Assembly (NCBI RefSeq): GCF_002234675.1
Contig: NC_019862.2
Span: forward strand, 28,254,707-28,318,706
DNA: 64,000 nt
Reading direction: 5' to 3'
From: Oryzias latipes
Taxonomy: Eukaryota > Chordata > Actinopteri > Beloniformes > Adrianichthyidae
Positions 48,401 to 57,100 of the stretch are shown piece after piece (positions within the stretch are counted from its first letter, which is position 1; the number at the start of each line of letters is the position of its first letter). A program made the translations under genes and the position numbers. The notes below the pieces were generated by a model, which saw only the letters and a list, made by a program, of their open reading frames with translations, did not search any database and was not told the origin of the DNA.

Positions 48401-50324
48401 GGCTGGATCTGAACCTGTAATCTACAGATCAGGGGTCGACCGCTCTGCACCAAGACCACTTCAATTACTATTTCAACTGAATATTTATATTATTCCCACT
48501 CTGATCATCTTTTGATCTGTTTTCAAAGCTTTTCCAGGGGTCTTTTATTTATGATGATGCCGCTTTTAGCCTAAATTAAAATAAATAAAAATAAACAGTC
48601 GTTTTCAAGGACATAGTTTCTACAGAGCGGCAGGAGTTCATTAGAAATTTACATCTGAGTTGTGGGCCGGACTGTTAGCCTTCCTCCATTTCCCATCATC
48701 CCTTTATTTTCCCGCTAGCTTACAGCCTCTCATACCGCTGACATTACCGCTGCAACAAAAATGGCGGGTTTTGAGCCAGACGTCAGCTCAGATGAGGGAA
48801 ACGAAGACGTACACGGATCTACGTCAACAAGTGGACGCATCAGAATGAGGCGGAGCAGGAAGCTTGTGACCCGCCCACCGACTGTCACATGACGAGCTTT
48901 TCCCAATGGCATTTTTTGTGTGCTCCTGATTAACAACAACTTAAGAGAATTAGTCAGACATACAATTTTAATCTTAATTTTCTTTACATATGTCCTCCAT
49001 AATGAGAAGAAACACCACAACAACATGTTAAAAACTCCAAAAACACACATTTTAATAGGAGTGTGTCTTAACATTAAAAAAAAAAAGATTTATTTTTTTG
49101 ATAATCAAAGGAAGTTGTTTCATCATTTTAAGTATCTATTTTTTATTAGAACATCTATTTCATAGTTAGACACTTTTGTGGAAAGTTTAAATGAGCCTTT
49201 CCATCTGAAAAAACACTGGAACCCTGACTAAACTCTGCATGTGGCTTGAACAGCTTTAAACTCACATCAACCATATATCAAGTATTTAAAAAAACAACAA
49301 CAGTAAAGTTGGCTTTGTTGTAATCATCTGCCCACGTTTAGAACAAATTCCTCTCAAACTTTAGTATATAGAATTCAAACTACAGTAGCATTACATTGAG
49401 TTAACTTTGGCATAAATAAACTGAATGAGGTGTAGGAAAAACATGAATAAGTAAATGTGGTTTTCAGCTTGTGTCTCTACAGGTAGAGATTCATTTATAC
49501 TGATTTTATTTTATTGCATTTTTAATGAGGCTGACTGCCATCATAACAGGCGTTCCAGGTGTTGTGGTGTGGGTGGGAAGCCCTGATCGGACCATCAAAG
49601 TGGACGGACTCTGGTGAAAAGCAGCTGCTGTGGTAGAGAACAGCCACAGATGACAGCCATGCCGCCCATGATGGTGATTTTAAAGACTCCATTAGCGAGC
49701 TAGCAAGTCCAGAAAAGGTTGCAGAGCTTCACCAGCGTCACTTTAAGAGGATTTCCACCTGATTCTCGCTACTTATTGATCTCAACGTGCCGATACAGTT
49801 GGTGTGAATGCGAAGGTTTCTTGTATTTCGGATTAAAAAGGTCAAATTTAGATACATTAGCATGATAAAGCTAACTAGCACGGGCTAAGAGCCATCACCC
49901 GACCGACCGACACACAGACAGCCTTCACCGGAGACTCCTCGTTCTGTCTGACAGCGCCAGAACAGCTCTTCGTGTCCTTGACCGACCACACTCGTGCGGC
50001 AATGACACACCGACGGGCGCGCGCGGACATTAATCATTGCTAGCATTTTGTGTAAGGAGTTTCAGGAGTCCGGGAAGACTGCAGTAACCCTACCATGTTC
50101 TCCTGGTCTCGGTTAGTCCGGGCCTCGCCGTCTTTGCCCTGCACGGGACTGGCACTGCCTTCTGGGGTTTTTCGCTCCCCTGTCCGCTTCCTCTCCTTTG
50201 CCCTGCGATTCCAGAGATAAACGGCGCCCACTCCGAGCACGATGGGAGTCCCGACCAACAGTGCCAGCTGCCAGCGGGGGAGTCCACTCCCGGACTGAGG
50301 TTCGACTGGCTTCGAAGCAGCCAT
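36483..50324 (-). CDS. tomm70: mitochondrial import receptor subunit TOM70, complete, 12 coding exons
   Basis: Coding exons from 5' to 3' are 50324-50094, 45540-45367, 45212-45086, 42982-42873, 42801-42653, 42215-42008, 41870-41736, 41627-41520, 41387-41271, 40373-40276, 40188-40066 and 36636-36483. Phases join, giving 577 codons plus TAA; human TOMM70 is 608 as I recall, the difference being a shorter N-terminal linker. The N-terminal anchor is at residues 18-38 (WQLALLVGTPIVLGVGAVYL). An Hsp70/Hsp90-binding TPR clamp follows (NKGNKYFKATKYENAIQCYT, STFYQNRAAAYEQ, ALFRRAKALEKL). Further TPRs end in LYSLCDAAYAQTEVARKYGL. The protein docks chaperone-bound preproteins, especially carriers, at the outer mitochondrial membrane. 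An in-frame ATG three codons upstream (50331-50333) could also serve; MAASKPVE was chosen by family match. Confidence 0.95.
37639..37660 (+). repeat. 22-base G homopolymer
   Basis: An uninterrupted run of G lies in a tomm70 intron within a G-rich segment that follows 'gggccgaataagggaaat'. A 23-base G run lies at 40484-40506 in another intron of the same gene. Confidence 0.95.
37840..37916 (-). mobile_element. hAT-like terminal fragment
   Basis: Reading inward on the minus strand from 37916, the sequence is GCAGGGGTCGGGAACCTTTT, then TGGCCAAGAGAGCCATAAACG. This CAGGGGTCGG(C/G)AACC start is typical of hAT-family ends. It abuts the L2-type LINE fragment on the plus strand directly. No partner end was found. 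Confidence 0.45.
37917..39045 (+). mobile_element. L2-type LINE 3' end with reverse-transcriptase C-terminus
   Basis: The frame encodes YKALHGMAPSYIKDLIVPY ... LRSQNAGLLVVPRISKSTVG ... LWNKLPAHVREADSVSTFKV, then KTFLF. This is the conserved C-terminus of L2/CR1-group proteins; the stop is at 38184-38186. A long 3' UTR with 'gaggatccctccttcatgtgggcacc' and 'agcccatcgagacgact' ends in a (TTGAA)n tail at about 39015-39042. The apparent ORF start at 37872 lies outside the element, in the hAT-like end. It sits in a tomm70 intron, antisense to the gene. Confidence 0.8.
40484..40506 (+). repeat. 23-base G homopolymer
   Basis: An uninterrupted G run in a tomm70 intron, just upstream (in gene sense) of the 40373-40276 exon. 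Runs of this kind are prone to slippage and can fold as quadruplex DNA. Confidence 0.95.
43036..45048. mobile_element. PIF/Harbinger-type DNA transposon relic with CTG target duplication
   Basis: The terminal inverted repeats are GGGCCTGTTGCACAAAAGTAG at the left (43036) and its exact inverse at the right (ending 45048). CTG lies on each side (43033-43035 and 45049-45051), and a 3-bp duplication fits Harbinger elements. Subterminal parts repeat 'ccaggat' and 'gttgcac' motifs on both sides. Near the right end a minus-strand start encodes a Myb/SANT-like N-terminus, but the transposase gene is gone. The middle (about 43820-44180) is AT-rich, with repeated 'aagttgattcaac'-like motifs that may be a nested MITE. 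It occupies a tomm70 intron. Confidence 0.8.
44687..44824 (-). pseudogene. Myb/SANT-like DNA-binding domain fragment of a Harbinger transposon
   Basis: From ATG at 44824-44822 the frame reads MATRAAYLSPSEAQILMEAY, then EEVKDIIKKKGNT. This resembles the first helix-turn-helix of the Myb/SANT-like accessory protein that Harbinger elements encode beside the transposase. It stays open for about 46 codons and then runs into unrelated AT-rich sequence. It is a truncated relic with no conserved role in tomm70. Confidence 0.6.
46806..47040 (-). repeat. SINE-like repeat with tRNA-like head (degenerate)
   Basis: On the minus strand the sequence starts 'tggggcagcagtagcttaggtggttgaccgaagggtcaatggtttagtcccc'. 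The A-box-like and B-box-like spacing resembles a tRNA-derived head. A GC-rich body follows. It lies in the first intron of tomm70, and the family is not identified. Confidence 0.45.
47677..48062 (+). repeat. tRNA-derived SINE, near full length
   Basis: The head has an A-box-like 'agtggttagcgcttttgcc' and a B-box-like 'ggttcaagtcctg'. A conserved body follows: 'gtggagtttgcatgttctccccgtgcatgcgtgggttctctccgggg', then 'gacagactggcgacctgtccaggg' and 'gctgggataggctccagcagccctgtgaccccgaaagg'. It ends in an (AATG)n tail. This is one of the commonest teleost repeats. A 3' fragment is at 33930-34022. It lies in tomm70 intron 1, antisense to the gene. Confidence 0.75.
48305..48470 (-). repeat. degenerate V-SINE-like copy
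   Basis: On the minus strand it carries 'tgtctttaggcaagacgctgaaccc', the conserved central module of V-type fish SINEs, and a decayed head with 'aggttcagatccagcc'. It is a diverged relative of the copy at 52145-52397. Confidence 0.5.
48480..49075 (+). repeat. copy D of the dispersed repeat with embedded short frame
   Basis: This copy shares 'ggacatagtttctacagagcggcaggagttcat' and 'taccgctgcaacaaaaatgg' with copy C. The frame starting at that ATG reads 'MAGFEPDVSSDEGNEDVHGS' and stays open for about 40 codons. It also shares the terminal 'cattttaataggagtgtgtctt'. It lies in tomm70 intron 1. Confidence 0.6.
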
Positions 50325-50470
50325 GATCAACAACCGAACCTAGCAAAGCCTAGCCAGCCAGAACAGAACCACGGCACCAGCACACCTCCTGACAGCGTGA
50401 GCCAGACTCTTCTTCTGCGGTTTCTTTCACTTCTTCTTTGGCGTTTAACTGCAACGTGTTTGCTAGATGG
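50325..50470 (-). promoter_or_regulatory. tomm70: tomm70 5' UTR and promoter region (CpG-rich)
   Basis: The stretch from about 49880 to 50460, covering exon 1 and upstream bases, is richer in CpG than its surroundings, as expected for a housekeeping promoter. No TATA box is evident. The exact start of transcription cannot be read from sequence. The divergent lnp1 gene starts about 3.7 kb away, so a shared core promoter is unlikely. Confidence 0.4.
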
Positions 50471-52144
50471 TGCGATACTGCCCCCTGCTGGACAGAACAC
50501 ATTTTTCAGTTAGACTAACCAAATGAGTTCATAATGGCAACACAATAGAAGACCACTGATAAAAAATAAGTGGTTAAAAAATGTTTTAAGAGGGAAAGAA
50601 TATACCATGATGCTACAGTTTGACTAATTTTTTTTCTATCCCAAAAGAATGAATAAAAAAAGAAAATAAAAATCACTGGATGCTAAAAATTAAAATAAAT
50701 TGAAATGTTGTTAGGAATCATTACATTTATGTATTTATTAATCAACAAAATGTGTGTATTTGTTTTTCCTAATTAACTTGTTTTCATTTTCTTTTCCAGG
50801 TGTGTATTAAAACATTTTTAAAATTAATCAAAACTCTTTGCATTTGAAAATCTTCTTTCTCTTTCGGCTTTTCCCATCAGGGGTCGCCACAGCGAATCAT
50901 CGTTTTCCACCTCACTCTATCATGGACATCTTCTACCCTAACAATCCCTAAAACACACACAAAATTACATGATATCTGAAAATCTGCAAACTTGATTGTA
51001 AATGACATGTTGAGCAACGGGTGGGATGATCTAAACTCAAAATAACAACAACAATTCTTAAAAAGTTTAAATCATTTAAATAAGTTGGTAAGTCTGTTTA
51101 ATTTCCAGATACAACTGGCTTCAAGAGCTGTTAAAATCACAAAGGCAGCCTTAAAAAACTTCAATGGTTGTGTATTGTGTTAAACAATAAAAATACAATT
51201 AAAAAAAGGACTAAGATTTTACAAACACACAAAAAAATCAGATCGATTTGTGGGTGGATGCTCAATGTTGGACTCTCAGCTATTTCACTGGTATCAGCAT
51301 CTCCGGGTAGTTCTGTTAGTGTCATGCTCGTGTTTACATCAGTGTTGCATTGCTACTTCTAATAATTCTAATTTATTCTATTAATATTATATAGAAATGT
51401 TTTTGCATCTTATTGTTCAGTTAGGGAAGGGCTGTGCGTAGAAAAAAATGCATTTACAAATAGTGACAACAAGAGGGCACTTGTGATGTTCTTTTTTCTT
51501 TTAAAGTCCAACAATGTCTCAGAAATATTAAGCTTAAATATTTGCAAGTTTGTGGTTAGTTTCAGGGGTTTCTGCAATAAGAATAACTAGGTATATGATT
51601 GATCTAACTTCCTTAATTTTTCAAATAAACGTTTGTTATACATCATTTAGTCATAACTCAATACAATTGTATTTCGCTAATCTATGGGATTCTTAAAACC
51701 AAGGTGGTTCCTCTATGACATTTTATTTAGAATACTTCATGTCATTATTAAAGTTCAAAATTTAGTGTCATCAATCTCTGCGTTTGATTTTTGATGATCA
51801 GAATGTGCCAGAAAACATTTAAAACATAAACATTTCACAATTAAAAAAAAAAATTAAAATATATTCAGTTTTATATGCCCCTTTCTATTTTCCAGTACTG
51901 TGAAATAGACCTTTTTAAAAAGTATTTTGTTTTCCATTAAAACAAAATTGTCATAAATTCTGGTCTGAATGTGTGCTTTTAGTCTGCGACCAGCAGGTGG
52001 CAGTGCTGCTCCCTTTCCAGCCGATCCTGCTGGGCTCAAATTGAGGACAAACATGGGGGTACTTCTAATTATTTTTTTTTTTTAGGGACAAAAATAAACA
52101 ATGTTCTGCAGTCTCTGTTGAATTTTTTGAAAAAGTAAAGTTAA

Positions 52145-52397
52145 ATGGTGTATACTTATATAGCGCCTTTCTTCCTACAAGGACAAAGCGCTTTACAGTC
52201 ACAGACCCATTCACACGTGCACACACTGGTGGCAGCTCCACTGCCAAACACAGGCGCCCGCCTACCACCAAAGGCAAGGTGGGGTTCAGTGTCTTGCCCA
52301 AGGACACTTCAACTCATGGGCGTGCAAGGCGGGAATCGAACCTGCAATCTTACGATCATGGGTCGACCGCCCTACCGCTGCACCACGGCCACCCCAA
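52145..52397 (-). repeat. V-SINE-type tRNA-derived SINE
   Basis: On the minus strand the element starts 'ggggtggccgtggtgcagcggtagggcggtcgaccc' (A box) and continues to 'gcaggttcgattcccgcc' (B box). The 'agtgtccttgggcaagacactgaacccc' core marks V-type SINEs. The 3' end is 'gctttgtccttgtaggaagaaaggcgctatataag'. All parts are in the expected order. Confidence 0.75.
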
Positions 52398-53004
52398 GTT
52401 AAACTAATTTCGCAGATTTTTCGTTTATAAAAAGGGTTAGACTACAGGTTTCTGCATTTTTAAGGTCCTGGTGTGGAGAGCCAAATATGAATTAAAAATA
52501 AGTGTATTTATAGTGTGCAAAAAATAATTACTCACATTGAGTTATTAAATCTGATTTTGAAAAAAAGTAACATGTCACAGTTTTGTGCTAAAACACTAAA
52601 TATGTTTTGGATAGCTTTCCAAATAGTGATAAGCTGGTCCTCTGTGTGATTTGTGCTGCTACCTTTACCAAGGTGCCAGGGTAGAGAATATTTAACATGT
52701 TTTATCATTTAAATAGTTGCCCTGTTCTTTCACTGCTTGCTTTACTGTCAGCTTCTGCAAAGGCATGTTTGCCGAGCATCTCTGTTTTCTGCAGAGGCTT
52801 TTCAAAAGAAGTTAATCACCACAGAGAAAAGTCTGCATGAAAACAGAGCATTTTTACGCACAGACCTCTTTGCCATTTTGTTAATGTGTTGCACATTTTT
52901 TATGTGCTATTTTTAAAAATTATGTTTATTTGTTTGTAATATGCGTCCACTTTGAATTGAAGAGTTTCTGAATTTCCTTATACTATGTATAATGAAAATG
53001 AAGG

Positions 53005-53050
53005 CATTCTATTCTGTTCTATTCTATTCTATTCTATTCTATTTTATTCT
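53005..53050 (+). repeat. (ATTCT)n pentanucleotide repeat
   Basis: About nine units of ATTCT, with two single-base interruptions, lie in the tomm70-lnp1 spacer. Confidence 0.9.
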
Positions 53051-54111
53051 GTCGACTCTCATCTTTCACATGACAGCAGATTAGCGTAATCTTGGCGCTG
53101 GCTGGACGTTACATGACATCTTGCATGAACTGTTTGGCCAAAATACTTCCCTTCAACTGTCAGGACAGTCATCAGCATTTAGATCTTTGCAGTTTCACGA
53201 CAAGTGGAGTTGTTTTATCCAAGTCCTTTCTCTTTGGAGTGTCATTTTTTTTCCATAACTTTGTCTTCTGTAGTCATCAGTGTTGAAACAAACTCCGTTT
53301 TGTGCAACAGCTGAACTGAACTCTGTCAGTATTTGAGACAAAAAAGCCGACCATTAAACCAACACATTTATTAAAGAAATGTCCTTTTTTTAATTATTTA
53401 TCTATTTATTTATTTATGAGTTCTGGTTACAAAACGTTTGATTGGATGTTGTACTATGTATGTCTATGAATGTGACAAATGGAATTTGAAGTGGAAATAC
53501 CATCAGAATTGACATGAAAAAACTTGAATGCAGCTTAATACTCTCTGTTTTCCCTCTATTATATAAAGCCAAGCTCCCCCCCCCCCCAGACTGTGGGGGA
53601 CAGAGCTGCCTTCACTCCATAATTATTGACATGTCTGATGCAGCCCGAGAGTGGAAAGTATGGGAAAATTGGAGTTTCAGTTGTCTGCCCCCAGGCCCGC
53701 GACTGTAATGGAAAGATTAAAAGCTGCTGCCACATCAGCCTCTGACTGCCAAAACACCGGTGGTTCCTCCATGACTCCCACCCCCCTGCCTGTTCCCACC
53801 AACTTGGTATTTACTCTTTAACAGCAGCCCTAAAAGGATTACAGAGGATTTTCTTATTTCAAGAGCTGAGAAAAAGCTCTGCTGTATTATTTTTGGATCA
53901 TCCAAGAATAACGTCTACAACTCTTCTGGAGGGACTAACTGAGGAGAGTTACCTCTCTGGTGTGGGGGCGTAGCGTCTGGTGGAGCAGCCACAGGGATAC
54001 TGGGTCAGCCGAGAGCTGCCTTTACCTTCTGCACCAGTGAGCTGGAATCACATCTGAGTCTGTTCCGCTGGGACTTGCCGAACACAGAGGCAGCCTGCAC
54101 GACCCCTCAGC

Positions 54112-57100
54112 ATGTCTCTCAGACTCCTGCCTGCCATCGTGATGGACAACGACGAGGACGACGATGGCAACTTCACCAATTGGATGAGCAGTTACTGGGG
54201 CCACGGGGCAGAAGCCGCGCACTCCAGAGACAGGAAGCGCAGCTTCCGGAGGCCCTCCAAGACGCACGTTGACCGGCGAGCATCCCTCCCCACTGTGGTA
54301 AGGAGCATCTGCTGAGGGTTCTGAGCACCGTCTGTCACCGTCTGTGGCCATGCATTCACTATAACTATACACCGTGTCTCTGATATTAAACATTTAACAA
54401 AAGCTTTGATGTATCTGATGAAGCAGAGCGGCTGACACTGTTCATGTTAAAAGGCGGAAGTTGACGTGTGTTTATTTCCAGAATCACTGCGGAAAAGACA
54501 GGAATTATCTGGTGCTTTATAAACATTTTATGTCAACAAATGATGGAAGAAATTTCTGCAAAACAACTAAAACTGCTCAATTCATTTAAACTTTGCAGAC
54601 CTTTCGGAAACAAGAACTAAATACAAAACAGGTTTGAGATAGTCCCAAAACTGACAAAAAATAGATCAGGACAATAATAGATTTATGCAAAAGCTTTTTT
54701 ACTTTTTTCTAACTGCATGTTCTACCTACAGTTTTGTTTAGTGAGTTAATGTGTGCAGGAGAATGAAGCTTTCCTCTGTTCATCATCTGTCAGCTCATGT
54801 TTATCTCTTCAGCTGCAATGCTTAAAATGAAGCAAACAAGTTGGATTCAAGTAGAACTGTGTTCCAATTGGAAAACATTTGACTAGATACTCTAAAACGG
54901 AGAGGTCAAAGGTGACTTGGACCCCTGACACAGTTTGCTGAAAAATACAGACAGCGTGAGAGCTGCAAATGATCTGGAGGAGGGAAAGAAAAGCTCACCA
55001 GGAATCAACATCTCAACAGGAATATCTTAAAAAAAAAAAGGCTTTGGAGGTCAAGTATAGATTTTTGTGGCCGATTGAAATAGTCAGGAGTTTAAAAAGG
55101 TCACCAAAGCTGATTCCTTCACAGTACATCTACTCAAGAGTATTTCCTGTTTGGAGAATTTTCCAACCCTCTAATCGGAGGAATGTTTTGTTTCCGGCCT
55201 TTCCTCCAGAATAACACCACACAAGTCAGAAATTCCAATTCTGCCATCAGACCAACACAAATGAAAGGAAACCATGACATGAAATCAGCTCATAACGCTC
55301 TGATTGGAAGTCATTTTAAAACACAACTGTAAGATTACTACCAGTCAACAGGCTGGTTTAGGTCAAGAGCTAGCTATAATTAAGGGGGGGATTTTTCTAA
55401 CAAGTTATCAGAGGATATTGTGATTCTGTGCAGTTCACAGAAAAAAGATCATCTTTTTTTCATGCAGATCTTCTTGTCCAACAAAAACTTTCATTCTCAC
55501 CCATGGTCATGAGGTCTGAGTCATGACCGAAACAACGAGGTCCCGAATGAATACAAGCTGCTAAAAGGAGCTTTCTCTGCGGGGTGGCTGGGCCCTCCCT
55601 TAGAGATAAGGTGAGAAGCTCAATCACCCACAGAGAGCTCAGAACAGAGCCGCTGCTCCTCTACAGCGAGAGGAGACAGTTGAGTATGAGTTGCCGTGTA
55701 GGACATTATTCAGAATTAGCATTCACATACACATGTGAAATCTCTCACACACACTAGTGAAATGCTTGTATACATACAACTGAAAATGTATTCATTCACA
55801 TACACATGTGAAATCTCTCACATACACATGTGAAATCTCTCACATACACATGTGAAATGCTCTCACACACACTACTGAAAATGCTCTCACATACACATGT
55901 GAAATGCTCTCACACACACTACTGAAAATGCTCTCACACACACTACTGAAATCCTCTCACACACACTACTGAAATCCTCTCACACACACTACTGAAATCC
56001 TCTCACACACACTACTGAAATCCTCTCACACACACTACTGAAATCCTCTCACACACACTACTGAAATCCTCTCACACACACTACTGAAATCCTCTCACAC
56101 ACACTACTGAAATCCTCTCACACACACTACTGAAATCCTCTCACACACACTACTGAAATCCTCTCACACACACTACTGAAATCCTCTCACACACACTACT
56201 GAAATCCTCTCACACACACTACTGAAATCCTCTCACACACACTACTGAAATCCTCTCACATACACATGTGAAAATCCTCTCACATACACATGTGAAAATC
56301 CTCTCACATACACATTTGAAAATGCTCTCACACACACTATCCAAAATCCTCTCACATACACATGTGAAAATTTCAATAAAAACGGAAGGCATTTCAGTAG
56401 AAACAACGTTTTTTTTTTTTACTTTATTTTTAGAAACGAAGTTGCTCGACTGAAGGCATTTCAGTGGAAATGAACCTGTGTCCGAATTCCTGCCCTGATC
56501 CCTAACTACTAAAACCCTATATAGTGCAGAACTATATAGTTCTATATAGTTCTCTGAATTTAAAAGCAATTCAGACACCCGTGCTCAGTACTTTTTTCTT
56601 TTGGGTGTTGTTCATAAAGCGCTTGACACGGAAACAAAGTGGCGCATTACCGCCACCACCTGGTCTGGAGGCGAACTACTCCTATTTAACGCGGAGAATG
56701 ACACTTATTTGTCAGAGTAAAAACATAATAAATATGAACATTTTACAGAGACTATTTATGAATCTGCTGTGTTCTGATCATGGAAAACGTGACTGATTTA
56801 TAAATAATTAAATTACAAACACTTTGGTGTTGATTTAATGTATTTGTTCATAAATAAACCCCCAAGTTATTTTTTCATGCCAATATTTATTTTGTTTTTG
56901 TGCCACTGAACGATTAACGGGCTCTTGCAAGGAGGCATTTTTTTCTGTAGTTTTCTTACACCTTACTGAAAATGGCTTTGAAAATGAATCTGTCCGTGTT
57001 CCTGGCAATAATTCAACCGTTTTTCGTGAGATCAAACTGAAAACGAGCAGATATGCAGCATCACAGGACGGCAAGGAGAAGCAAACATCTCAGAAGATTT

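Larger units (their letters stand above)
50470..53930. other. spacer between tomm70 and lnp1; repeats only
   Basis: This AT-rich stretch has no recognised gene. It contains a fish SINE-like fragment (about 50865-50935), a V-SINE-type repeat (52145-52397), a short (ATTCT)n tract (53005-53050) and a (TTTA)n stretch near 53395-53420. A run of C lies at 53578-53587. Confidence 0.5.

Noticed and set aside
54022-54393. 123-codon minus-strand frame opposite lnp1 exon 1
   Set aside because: It is the antisense shadow of a GC-rich coding exon, has no known domain, and the plus-strand frame matches LNP1.
55930-56260. Regular short repeats resembling a CRISPR array
   Set aside because: Units of 23 bp abut directly with no unique spacers, the DNA is vertebrate, and the array is mirrored in the other arm of a transposon. 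It is a minisatellite.
56219-56578. Minus-strand frame with repeated CVCERIF motifs
   Set aside because: It is a chance open frame through the 23-bp minisatellite and its variants. The repetition comes from the DNA repeat, not from a repeat protein.
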